Position numbers and translations under genes: made by a program. A stretch of 64,000 nucleotides of DNA from Stieleria maiorica (GTDB lineage: Bacteria; Planctomycetota; Planctomycetia; Pirellulales; Pirellulaceae): positions 7,411,641-7,475,640 of the forward strand of contig NZ_CP036264.1 in assembly GCF_008035925.1 (NCBI RefSeq), read 5' to 3'. The notes beneath the pieces are model-generated. The model made no database searches. It was given only the letters and a program-made list of their open reading frames with translations, and was not told the origin of the DNA. Below, in pieces: positions 8,666 through 16,746 of the stretch (its first letter is position 1; every line of letters starts with the position of its first letter).

Positions 8666-10102
8666 ATGTCGGAAATTTCTGGCGGGCGTCACGATTTGGC
8701 GCAACCCGCGGATCTCGCTCCGCGTCCGGGGGCCGCGGACGATCTACCGGTCCCGACGAATTTGGCCCAGGCGGCCATTGAAGTGCTCCGCGTGGCGGTG
8801 CCGTTGATGATCAGCGCCGGCATGATGTCGGTCGTGTTGTTCGCCGATCGCACGCTGTTGATGTTCTATGACGGTGCTTCGATGAGCGCATCGATGGCCG
8901 GCGGCAATCTGTTTTGGGTCGTGGTTTGTGTGCCGATCGGGGCCGCCGCGATGACCGGTGCGGTGATCGGTCAGCTGATCGGTAACGGCGAACCCGAAAA
9001 GGTCGGGCGTCTACTCTGGCAATCGATCTGGTTGTCGCTGATGACGGTTCCGTTTTTCGTCGCCGCATTTCTGGGCGCCGAATCACTGTTTCGCCTGACG
9101 GGGCAACCGGAGGAGTTGATCGCGGCCGAGGCGACCTACATGCGATGGTTGATGCTGGGCGGGTTGGGGCTGGTGATCGAGTCGGCGCTGAGCGGTTTTT
9201 TCAGTGGCACCGAACGCACGTCGGTGATCATGTGGGTGTCTGTCGCCAGCGGGCTGCTGAACGTGGTCCTGGACGTCGTGCTGATCTTTGGCTGGGGCGG
9301 TCTGCCGGCCTTGGGTATCGCCGGGGCCGCCATCGGCAGCGTGATCGCGTTTTGGTTCAAAGTCGTTTGTTACAGCTGGTTGTTGAGCCGTCCGGGGCTG
9401 GAGAGTCGCTATCGGATGCGCGGCGGGTTCGGTCTGGATTTGCCGATGCTGCGCAATTTCTTGTACTACAGTCTGCCCAGCGGATTGATGTATCTGACCG
9501 AGGCCGGCGCGTTCACGATCATCATCTTAAGGATCGGACAACTGGGCGACGTGCCGCTGCGCGCGACGACGATGGCGATCAATTTCAACATGGTCGCGTT
9601 CATCCCCTTGGTCGGGATCGCGATCGCCGCGTCGGTGCTGGTGGGCAGGCACCTGCTGCAAAACGGCCCGGCCTTTGCCGTGCGAACGTCGCTGGCGTCG
9701 TTGTTGATCGCGCTGTTCTATTCCGGGGTTTGGGCGATCGCCTACCTTGTCGCGGGGGACTGGATGCTGTCGCTGTATGGTTTAGGCACACCGGACGAGG
9801 ATTCTCGTCAGGCGATCTTGCTGGCCGGCGGATTGTTGGGATTTGTCGCGTCGTACGTGTTGGTCGACGCGGTGCAATTGATTTTAAGCGCGGCACTCAA
9901 GGGTGCCGGAGACACATGGTTTGTGCTCGCCGCCGGCGCGGCGACCAGCGCGCTTTCGATCGCCGCTGGGATCGCGTTTGATCCGGGCCGTTCCTCGCTG
10001 ACGTGGTGGTGGTGGGTGATCACGATTTGGATCTGGGCGTTGGCGATTGCGATGACCACACGATTCTTGGGAGGCCGCTGGAAATCCATGCGGATGGTTT
10101 AA
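8666..10102 (+). CDS. MATE-family efflux transporter
   Basis: 478 residues, about 12 hydrophobic segments in two similar halves, the length and pattern of MATE (DinF/NorM) antiporters, which export cationic drugs or metabolites using Na+ or H+. Family-like stretches are LRVAVPLMISAGMMSVV, GAVIGQLIGNGEPEKVGR, GLGLVIESALSGFFSGTERT and LGIAGAAIGSVIAFWFK in the first half. The N-terminal ~30 residues are Pro/Ala-rich and likely cytoplasmic. It starts 6 bases after the rhomboid gene and its stop overlaps the next start (TAATG at 10100-10104), so rhomboid, exporter and phosphatase look like one operon. Substrate unknown. Confidence 0.9.
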   Translation: MSEISGGRHDLAQPADLAPRPGAADDLPVPTNLAQAAIEVLRVAVPLMISAGMMSVVLFADRTLLMFYDGASMSASMAGGNLFWVVVCVPIGAAAMTGAVIGQLIGNGEPEKVGRLLWQSIWLSLMTVPFFVAAFLGAESLFRLTGQPEELIAAEATYMRWLMLGGLGLVIESALSGFFSGTERTSVIMWVSVASGLLNVVLDVVLIFGWGGLPALGIAGAAIGSVIAFWFKVVCYSWLLSRPGLESRYRMRGGFGLDLPMLRNFLYYSLPSGLMYLTEAGAFTIIILRIGQLGDVPLRATTMAINFNMVAFIPLVGIAIAASVLVGRHLLQNGPAFAVRTSLASLLIALFYSGVWAIAYLVAGDWMLSLYGLGTPDEDSRQAILLAGGLLGFVASYVLVDAVQLILSAALKGAGDTWFVLAAGAATSALSIAAGIAFDPGRSSLTWWWWVITIWIWALAIAMTTRFLGGRWKSMRMV

Positions 10103-10887
10103 TGAGTCGATCAATTTCCGTCGCACTGACGCCGTCGGGGCTGGCGCCGGAGTGTGAATTGCATCAGGCGTGTTCGATCATCATCGACGTCTTGCGCGCG
10201 ACCAGCGTGATGACGACGGCGGGTCTGGCCGGGGCGAAGCGAATGATCACGTGCGAAAATATCCACGCGGCCTTTGAAATCGCCGACCAGTCAGATAGCG
10301 AACGCGCCGATCAACCGCCAAGTCGCCCGTTGCTGTGCGGCGAACGCCACTGCAAGCCGATCGATGGATTCGATCTCGGCAATTCGCCGGCCGAATACAC
10401 GCCCGATCGCGTTGTCGGCCGCGACATCGTGCTGACGACGACCAACGGGACGCGGGCGATCCAGGCCGCGATGCGGTCGCGTCGGCTATTGGCCGCATCG
10501 TTTTTGAATCTCGCTGCGACCGTGGCCGCCGTTGAGTCTGAACCGCACCTGCAAATCGTCTGCGCCGGGACCAACGGCCAGATCAGCTATGAAGACGTCC
10601 TGTTAGCCGGTGCGATCATCGACCGATTGAATGAATCTGGAAGCGGGCCGGGCGAACCGACCGATCACCTGGATGATTCAGCCCGCATCGCGTGGAGCGC
10701 CTGGCGGCAATCCCTAACGCCGGCGCGAGCGCTTGAGGAATCGCTCGCGCTGTCGCTGGGCGGACGCAACCTGATCGAAGCCGGGTACACGTCGGACATC
10801 GGCCGTTGTGCCCAAATCGACACGATCGACGGCATCGCCGAACGCGTCGATCCGGGCAAGGCGGTGTTTCGGTTCGTGAAGCGTTGA
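10102..10887 (+). CDS. comB: 2-phosphosulfolactate phosphatase family (ComB)
   Basis: 261 residues from the ATG overlapping the MATE stop. ComB signatures: CSIIIDVLRATSVMTTAG near residues 24-41, and TTTNGTRAIQAA in the middle, followed by SFLNL and VCAGTNGQISYEDVLLAGAI. ComB removes phosphate from 2-phospho-3-sulfolactate, a step of coenzyme M synthesis in methanogens; bacteria also carry it, probably for sulfolactate or other sulfonate metabolism. No other coenzyme M genes are here, so the role is open. The overlap with an exporter gene suggests, but does not show, export of a related metabolite. Confidence 0.88.
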   Translation: MSRSISVALTPSGLAPECELHQACSIIIDVLRATSVMTTAGLAGAKRMITCENIHAAFEIADQSDSERADQPPSRPLLCGERHCKPIDGFDLGNSPAEYTPDRVVGRDIVLTTTNGTRAIQAAMRSRRLLAASFLNLAATVAAVESEPHLQIVCAGTNGQISYEDVLLAGAIIDRLNESGSGPGEPTDHLDDSARIAWSAWRQSLTPARALEESLALSLGGRNLIEAGYTSDIGRCAQIDTIDGIAERVDPGKAVFRFVKR

Positions 10888-10968
10888 TGTGGCGACGCTC
10901 GCCAGAGTGTGGTCGCCGGACCGACGTCCCGCGGACCACCTTCTGGCGAAGGTAGCTACGACGGAGCC
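10886..10968. repeat. Interspersed GCTCGCCAGAG...TGGCGAAGGTAGCTAC repeat
   Basis: Directly after the comB stop: GTGGCGACGCTCGCCAGAGTG at about 10889 and CTTCTGGCGAAGGTAGCTAC at about 10941, the same two-arm design seen near 323-390 and, in diverged form, at 15320-15392. Arms are partly inverted to each other, so a hairpin transcript is possible. Confidence 0.65.
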
Positions 10969-11029
10969 GGGCCACCATTGCCACGCTCCAGTCGCACCCT
11001 GACAACCCGGAAGCCTATAACGCGGCCGC

Positions 11030-11821
11030 TCAGCCTAACCCATCGGGCAGTTTTCCGGCGGCGACTTCTTCGTCCCATTGGTCCATCAAGGGCCAGGACT
11101 CGGCCAGCGTTCCGAAGTCGGCCATTTTCAGATAGCCGCTGACGCGATCGATGGTTTTGTTCATGAAGTCCTTGTCGTTGGCAAAGATCGGCCCGTGGCT
11201 CGGTGCCAGCCATTTGACGTCGCTGTCGCGGATCCGCCGTAGCGATGCGAGGAAGGCTTTGATGTCGCTGCCGTGGTGCGCGTCGATCGCGCCGATGCAG
11301 CCGTCGCGGTAGATGTTGTCACCGCTCAGCAGCACGTCGCCGATGCGGAAGGCGAGTTGGCTGTTGGTGTGGCCGGGGGTGTGCCAGACTTCGACGTCCA
11401 GGTTGCCGATTTTGATCACATCGCCGTCGGTCACCTGGTGTTCCACCTCGACCTTGGGCATGTCCAGCTTCAGATTTTGGGCTTCGATTTCGGCCAACGT
11501 CCACAGCGTGTCGCCTTCGGCAAGCGGCCGCACGGCATTGGGATGTGCCGTCACGGTGGTTTTCAGCAGCGACTTGAGTTTCGCCAGCCCTTGGATGTGA
11601 TCGACGTCGGCATGGGTCGCGATCAGCATTTTGCATCGCGACAGGGGAAAATCGAGCTTGCGAATGATTTCGACAAAATCATCGACGGTTTCTTCATAGC
11701 CGATGTCGACGAGCGCCCATTCGTCTTCGTCGTAGATCAAATAAACATTGCAGCCGAGGACTTCGCGGGCTTGGAAGTTCAGTTCAAGAATGCCGGGAAA
11801 GATAGGAGTTCGCTGGATCAT
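11030..11821 (-). CDS. Metallo-beta-lactamase-fold hydrolase
   Basis: 263 residues. The metal-binding motif reads THADVDHIQG (residues about 69-78), an HxDxDH form of the usual HxHxDH, so the second histidine is replaced by Asp. Other ligands fit: HTPGHTNSQLAF and the Asp in LLSGDNIY, and a late His in APSHGPIF. Such enzymes hydrolyse thioesters, lactones or phosphodiesters or act as oxygen-reducing flavodiiron relatives; nothing here picks a substrate. It lies 34 bases downstream of the epimerase-like gene on the same strand and may share its transcript. Confidence 0.88.
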   Translation of the reverse strand: MIQRTPIFPGILELNFQAREVLGCNVYLIYDEDEWALVDIGYEETVDDFVEIIRKLDFPLSRCKMLIATHADVDHIQGLAKLKSLLKTTVTAHPNAVRPLAEGDTLWTLAEIEAQNLKLDMPKVEVEHQVTDGDVIKIGNLDVEVWHTPGHTNSQLAFRIGDVLLSGDNIYRDGCIGAIDAHHGSDIKAFLASLRRIRDSDVKWLAPSHGPIFANDKDFMNKTIDRVSGYLKMADFGTLAESWPLMDQWDEEVAAGKLPDGLG

Positions 11822-11855
11822 GCGTTCGATGTGGTGATCAGAAGTCGGTGACAGG

Positions 11856-12788
11856 TCATTCTACGGGGGGCCGTAAGACATCCGCCAGCCCGCAGCGGTA
11901 GTCTGGGAAGTCCAACGCCGGTAACAGCTCGCGGCGTAGTTTTCGATTCCATACGCGTTTGTTGCTGTCGCTCCGCATCCGATCCGAGGCGTGGGGCGGG
12001 GGGGCGACAAAACGCGGTGCCGGGGCGCCGCAGCGGCGGGCGATTTCACGATAGAAATCAGCCCGCATGACCGGTGCATCGTCGCTGACGGCGTACAACC
12101 GCGATTGCATGGAAACGACAGGGCCCCCGGACGCGGTTGCCATCTTTTCCCAGGCCGCCAACACCGCCCGTGCGGCGTCCTGGACATGGATTAAATTCAA
12201 AAAACCGGATTCGGGCGATGCGATCGGGCGACCGGCAATGACATCGGCGGCGCGCGGGACGCGTCCGGGCCCGTAGATTCCGGCCAGCCGCAGCACGGCC
12301 CAGGGTGCCGCCGGGCGCAGCGCGTGCAACAGGGATTCGGCCTGCAGGTGCACGCGGCCACCCAGTCGCGTCGGGTGCGTCGGCGAGGTTTCGTCGACCC
12401 AGCGACCGTCAGTTTGGTGATACACGCCTGTCGTGCTGATGTAACACAGCCTCGCGTCGGTCGGCAAAACCCGCAGAAGACTTCGCAGCCCGCCGACTTG
12501 CGACTGGTAGCGGTCCAGCGGGCTGTTTCGGTCGTAGCTGACCGCGACCAGCACCCGCGGCGCGGCGGACAATTGCCGCCAAGGGAGATTTGGAAAGGTT
12601 GCCTGATCGGTCCAATCGAAACGGATCGGATGAAATCCGTTTCCGGCAAGCTCCGCGAAGCGGTTTTGATGACGCGTCGTCGCGTAGACTTTCGCGCTCG
12701 TACCGGCCGCCGCTGACGCCGACAGCTTGGCGACGATTTGGCCCAAGTAGCCCGCGCCGACCACTAAAACATCCGTATTGTCGTTCAT
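11856..12788 (-). CDS. NAD(P)-dependent epimerase/reductase of the extended SDR family
   Basis: 310 residues. N-terminal Rossmann motif VLVVGAGYLGQIVAKL, then a chain close to the YeeZ-like branch: CYISTTGVYHQTDGRWVDE (with the catalytic-type Ser-Thr-Thr and Tyr), LRLAGIYGPGR, and FLNLIHVQDAARAVLAAWE. It probably reduces or epimerises a small sugar or related metabolite with NAD(P). The GxGxxG is GAGYLG, complete. Start is the ATG at 12788, 96 bases from the divergent protease start. Substrate unknown. Confidence 0.82.
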   Translation of the reverse strand: MNDNTDVLVVGAGYLGQIVAKLSASAAAGTSAKVYATTRHQNRFAELAGNGFHPIRFDWTDQATFPNLPWRQLSAAPRVLVAVSYDRNSPLDRYQSQVGGLRSLLRVLPTDARLCYISTTGVYHQTDGRWVDETSPTHPTRLGGRVHLQAESLLHALRPAAPWAVLRLAGIYGPGRVPRAADVIAGRPIASPESGFLNLIHVQDAARAVLAAWEKMATASGGPVVSMQSRLYAVSDDAPVMRADFYREIARRCGAPAPRFVAPPPHASDRMRSDSNKRVWNRKLRRELLPALDFPDYRCGLADVLRPPVE

Positions 12789-12883
12789 TCCGGCTTTTTC
12801 CGTGACTTTTTCAAAATTCTGGGGTTGAGGCTACAATGGGACGCGAGTCTTTCAAGTGCGGCCGATGAATCAAGGAGTTTGTT

Positions 12884-14083
12884 TTGAACCAGGGCCAGCA
12901 AACCAATTTCATGGCAAGGGCGGTGTTTCCGTCGGGCTGTCGGCGTTGCGCCCATGCTCTGGTTTATCAGTTGAGCTGTTTGGTGGTGGCGATTGCGATC
13001 ACGCCGGTATTGGCCCTCGCCGATGACGCCCAGACGGGCGAGCGTGACTCAGCGACGATTCGCGAAAATGCGTTTGTACAGAATGCGTTTGTCGAGGGGG
13101 CTGGTGCCGACGATCCGAAGCGCCGTGCGGAGTCCGATGCGGCCGGAACACGCGTCAGTTTGCCGATCGATCTGGAACCGATTCACCGTCGCGGCGGGGT
13201 TCCCCAGTCGCTGGAGATCCTGCGGCTGATGGAAAAACAACAGCGACGCGTCGCCGAACGGGCCAGTAAGTGTACCGTCAGCGTCAAAATCGGTCCCGCC
13301 CAGGGGTGCGGCGTGATCGTCTCGGACACCGGATTTATCATCACGGCCGCTCATGTCGCCATGCGGCCCAAGTTGAAAGCGATCGTGACGCTGTCCGATG
13401 GACGTCAGGTCGCGGCGACCACTTTAGGAATGAATCGGGAAGTGGATGCGGGGTTGATTCGCATCGATCCGGGCCAAAACGGCGGCAAGCCCTGGCCGCA
13501 TGCCAGCTTGGGGACCAGTGATAGTTTGGTTCCCGGGATGTGGTGCATCGCGATGGGGCATCCCGGCGGTTACGATCCGTCACGCGGGGCGGTGATTCGC
13601 GTCGGCAGGATGCTGGAAGTGCGTCCGGAAGTGATCCGCACCGATTGTGCCCTGATCGGGGGTGACAGCGGCGGACCGTTGTTTAACTTCGCAGGCGAAT
13701 TGATCGCCGTGCACAGCCGGATCGGAAACGACGTGGCCGACAACTTGCACGTGCCGATCGACCACTACGATTATTCGTGGGACCGGATGGCGCTCGGTGA
13801 GGCCTGGGGGTTTCTGCCGAACTTCAAACCCACCTTGGGGGTTTCAGGAAACCGGTCCACCAAGGTCGCTGAAATCATCGCCGTCAAACCAGGCATGGCG
13901 GCCGAAGCCGGTGGGATGTTGGCCGGCGACGTCGTGATCAAATTCGGCACCAAGCCGATCACCGATTTCCAGTCGCTGGTCGATGCGGTGGCCGACACCA
14001 TGCCCGGCGAACGAGTCTCTGTTTTGGTCGAACGGGGGAACACCACGGTCCGGTTGGTCATCGAAATCGGTAGGTCGGGGTGA
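12884..14083 (+). CDS. HtrA/DegP-like serine protease with C-terminal PDZ domain (active triad)
   Basis: 399 residues. I choose the TTG at 12884 because AAGGAG sits 6 bases upstream; the next in-frame ATG is at residue 10. A hydrophobic export segment spans roughly 23-45 (VYQLSCLVVAIAITPVLALA). The trypsin-like domain has an intact triad: His157 in ITAAHVAM, Asp188 in REVDAGLI, Ser262 in GGDSGGPLF. A PDZ domain follows at about 310-399 (VKPGMAAEAGGMLAGDVVIK). Probably a periplasmic or surface quality-control protease. A second HtrA-like gene with a disrupted triad follows 122 bases downstream, so the pair may act together. Confidence 0.9.
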   Translation: MNQGQQTNFMARAVFPSGCRRCAHALVYQLSCLVVAIAITPVLALADDAQTGERDSATIRENAFVQNAFVEGAGADDPKRRAESDAAGTRVSLPIDLEPIHRRGGVPQSLEILRLMEKQQRRVAERASKCTVSVKIGPAQGCGVIVSDTGFIITAAHVAMRPKLKAIVTLSDGRQVAATTLGMNREVDAGLIRIDPGQNGGKPWPHASLGTSDSLVPGMWCIAMGHPGGYDPSRGAVIRVGRMLEVRPEVIRTDCALIGGDSGGPLFNFAGELIAVHSRIGNDVADNLHVPIDHYDYSWDRMALGEAWGFLPNFKPTLGVSGNRSTKVAEIIAVKPGMAAEAGGMLAGDVVIKFGTKPITDFQSLVDAVADTMPGERVSVLVERGNTTVRLVIEIGRSG

Positions 14084-14205
14084 AACTCGGAACGAGGAAC
14101 GCCAAGGTTGACGCCGAACCTGTTTCGCGTTGGCCCGGCCCTGAAGGTTGGCTCGGCCCCCAAAATCACATACGCTAGTTCTTGTTTCCTTTATTGATTG
14201 TCGCC

Positions 14206-15291
14206 ATGAAACAAAACCCGATCGACAGGTTCTCGAAACACTGCCCGCCAGCTTTCGTTTTGATGGCGCTGGTGTCGATGGTCCTCTCGATAGGCGGGGT
14301 GGCACCGGCGGTGTTTGCCCAGTCGACTCCTCACTGGATGGGCCAGGGACGTTACCAGACGTCGATCGCCTCGCGTGACAGCGGTGCGATGATGCGTCTG
14401 GTCCGGCCGCTGTCAGAGATGGTGGAACACTCGGTCGTGCAAGTTTATTCCGGTGGTCAGGTCGTCGCGCTCGGGACGGTGGTCTCCGAGGACGGCTACA
14501 TCCTGACCAAACGGAGCGAGCTGAGCGGCGGCGAACCGGTTTCGGTTCGTTTGCCCAACGGCCAGAAAGTCGATGCCCGCGTGGCCGCTCGACGAAAGTC
14601 CAACGATCTGGCGCTGCTGAAACTTCACGGCGGGGACGAAGCGAATTGGAACATCCAACCGGCGACGTTCAGCACCGTCGATCCGCCCACGGGAAGTTTC
14701 CTGGTCTCACCCGGCCGCGACGGATTCACGATCGGGATCGGTGTCTTGGGCGTCCCGGCACGGTACATCGCCCATCAAGGTCGCCTGGGCGTCAATTTTT
14801 ATGACGCCCCGTCGGGTCCGGCGATGGTTCGCCGTGTCCACCCCGAAAGCGGTGCCGACAACGCCGGGCTGCAAGACGGTGACCGGATTCTAAAAATCAA
14901 CGGTCTTCAGCTGCTCGGCTCGCAATCGGCCATCAACACGCTGGGCAAGATGTATCCCGGCGATGTCGTCCGACTGACGATCAAACGCGGCGACAACACG
15001 CTGGAGCTAGATGCTCTGATGTGTGACCAGGCGTTGTTGATGGAATCGGAGAATGACGCCAAGGTGAACGGGCCGCGGAACGTCCGGTTGAGCGGTTTTG
15101 ACAGCGTCATCCAGCACGACACGGTGTTGGCGCCCAATCAGTGCGGCGGTCCGCTGTTGGACAGCCAGGGACGCGTCATCGGAATCAATATCGCCCGCGC
15201 CGGACGCGTCGTCAGCTATGCGTTGCCGTCATCGTTGGTCACCGCGGAAATGATCGGCATGCTCGAAGAAGCGCGTCGCCCCAGCGAGTGA
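14206..15291 (+). CDS. HtrA-like pseudoprotease with a PDZ domain inserted in the protease fold
   Basis: 361 residues from ATG at 14206 (MKQNPIDRFSKHC); a TTG at 14182 would add eight residues. Signal-like hydrophobic segment at about 17-40. The triad is broken: the His position reads Ser104 (GYILTKRSEL), Asp134 is kept (SNDLALLKL), and the nucleophile position is Cys313 (NQCGGPLLD). A PDZ domain (about 195-280; HPESGADNAGLQDGDRILKI) lies between the first barrel strands (FLVSPGRDGFTIGIGVLGV) and the active-site half (VIQHDTVLAPNQCGG...), not at the C-terminus as in DegP. It most likely binds rather than cuts, perhaps regulating its active neighbour (inference). A Cys nucleophile without His is unlikely to be active. 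Confidence 0.85.
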   Translation: MKQNPIDRFSKHCPPAFVLMALVSMVLSIGGVAPAVFAQSTPHWMGQGRYQTSIASRDSGAMMRLVRPLSEMVEHSVVQVYSGGQVVALGTVVSEDGYILTKRSELSGGEPVSVRLPNGQKVDARVAARRKSNDLALLKLHGGDEANWNIQPATFSTVDPPTGSFLVSPGRDGFTIGIGVLGVPARYIAHQGRLGVNFYDAPSGPAMVRRVHPESGADNAGLQDGDRILKINGLQLLGSQSAINTLGKMYPGDVVRLTIKRGDNTLELDALMCDQALLMESENDAKVNGPRNVRLSGFDSVIQHDTVLAPNQCGGPLLDSQGRVIGINIARAGRVVSYALPSSLVTAEMIGMLEEARRPSE

Positions 15292-15319
15292 TCGCGTCGT
15301 CAATGTGCGTCGGATGGCA

Positions 15320-15392
15320 TGACACGTAGCTACGTTCGTCAGAAGGTGGATCCCCGACATTCTCCACGCTCGCATCGAGCGTAGCTACGACA
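15320..15392. repeat. Interspersed GTAGCTACG hairpin repeat between htrA-like gene and mnmE
   Basis: An imperfect inverted repeat: CGTAGCTACGTTCGTCAG near 15325 and CGCATCGAGCGTAGCTACGA near 15371, both ending in GTAGCTAC. It is a diverged relative of the repeats near 323 and 10890. Its right arm reaches into the mnmE frame and supplies that gene's TAG stop (bases 15385-15387, read on the minus strand). Confidence 0.65.
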
Positions 15393-16653
15393 AGGCGAGT
15401 CCTTGCTGTTCGCCGCGAGTGAGGCAGGCGAGCATCGCGTCGGGCCGCTGTCCCAAGCGGGCGATTTCAGCCACCCAATCCCACTGGCGTTGATTGATCG
15501 GGACCGGCGATCCGGACGGTGGCATCTCGGCCACAAGCATCGTGATCATCGTTTCAAGCAGCTCGCGAACACCTTGGCCGGTCGTCGCGACCGTCGCCAG
15601 AGCATCCTTTGACGAATCGATCGATTCGGCCGGCGACAGGTCGGACTTGTTGATCACCTGCAAGCTGGGCACGGAGGGACCGACGCGGCGAATCGCATCG
15701 ATCACGGTGGGATCCCATTGCAATCCCGGCTCGCTGACTTGGACGACCAGATCGGCGTTTGCGATCGCCAGCATGGCTCGGTCGATCCCCTGCCGTTCGA
15801 TCGTGTCGTCACTGGCGTGCAGCCCCGCGGTGTCTCGCAATCGTAGCGGCCAGCCGTCGAACACGGTGTCGGCATCCAAGACATCGCGGGTGGTTCCGGC
15901 AAAGTCCATCGTGATGCTGCGATCGTAACCCACCATCGCGTTGATCAGACTGCTCTTTCCGACGTTGGGGGGCCCGGCCAGCACGACGTCAAAGGGTTTT
16001 GCAAGGCGGATTCCGAGACGTCCCGCAGACGCGATTGCTCCGGCTTGACGGGCAATGTCCGCGGCATCACTGCTGCGATCGGCAAGCGTCTCGATGGATT
16101 GTCGCCGCCATTGTCGCAGCCCGCCGCGGAGTTGATCCAGAGCGATGGCGGCGGTATTGACCGTCGTGCATCGTGACAGCACGTCACAGGCTTCGTCGGC
16201 CAATCGGCGGTCGACGTCGTCAACGAGCGATTGCAACGCGGAGGCGGGAATGGCGGAGAAACGTCGGGGGGCGACTTGGCGAACACTGATGGACGCGAGG
16301 TCGTCGATGATTCGCCGGATCGCCGCGGGACCGCCGTGGCAATGCAACTCGAAACATTGTTCGGCCGTCGGCACGACCACGATCGATTCGCCGGCGGTGT
16401 GGGCTTGATCCGCCGACGTCGGCTGCGCCCAAACTCCAAATCGGACTTGACCGACATCCATCGCACGTGCTGTGTTCGTGCGAAAGAAGGTGGCGACACC
16501 GTCGGCGGCGCGCGGGCCCCAGATTTCGATCACTGCGATCGCCGATCGTCCGGCCCCGGTCAACAGCGCGCAACGTGTCGTTTGTTTTGACTGCGGTTGG
16601 TCGTTAGACTCGTCGCTTGATATCGGTAACGTATTGTTTTGGGGTAAGGACAT
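15385..16653 (-). CDS. mnmE: MnmE/TrmE-type tRNA modification GTPase lacking the C-terminal Cys motif
   Basis: 422 residues from ATG at 16653. N-terminal tetrahydrofolate-binding-like domain (ALLTGAGRSAIAVIEIWGP; ELHCHGGPAAIRRII), helical domain, and an inserted Ras-like G domain with P-loop GPPNVGKSS at about 227-235, switch motif DTAGL at about 274-278, and NKSD for guanine recognition. MnmE with MnmG modifies wobble U34 of tRNAs. Normal MnmE is 450-480 residues and ends in a CxGK motif whose Cys is needed for activity; here the chain stops earlier, after RGEQQGLALS, and the stop codon lies within an interspersed repeat. Either an eroded gene or a lineage variant; mnmG is not in view. Confidence 0.85.
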   Translation of the reverse strand: MSLPQNNTLPISSDESNDQPQSKQTTRCALLTGAGRSAIAVIEIWGPRAADGVATFFRTNTARAMDVGQVRFGVWAQPTSADQAHTAGESIVVVPTAEQCFELHCHGGPAAIRRIIDDLASISVRQVAPRRFSAIPASALQSLVDDVDRRLADEACDVLSRCTTVNTAAIALDQLRGGLRQWRRQSIETLADRSSDAADIARQAGAIASAGRLGIRLAKPFDVVLAGPPNVGKSSLINAMVGYDRSITMDFAGTTRDVLDADTVFDGWPLRLRDTAGLHASDDTIERQGIDRAMLAIANADLVVQVSEPGLQWDPTVIDAIRRVGPSVPSLQVINKSDLSPAESIDSSKDALATVATTGQGVRELLETMITMLVAEMPPSGSPVPINQRQWDWVAEIARLGQRPDAMLACLTRGEQQGLALS

Positions 16654-16746
16654 CTTGTAACGTCGGTTGCACGGATGCAGGCAGTCCATCGCGGCTCGCC
16701 AGGATCATCGATCGGACTTCCATTTCACGACTCAACCGCAACAACC

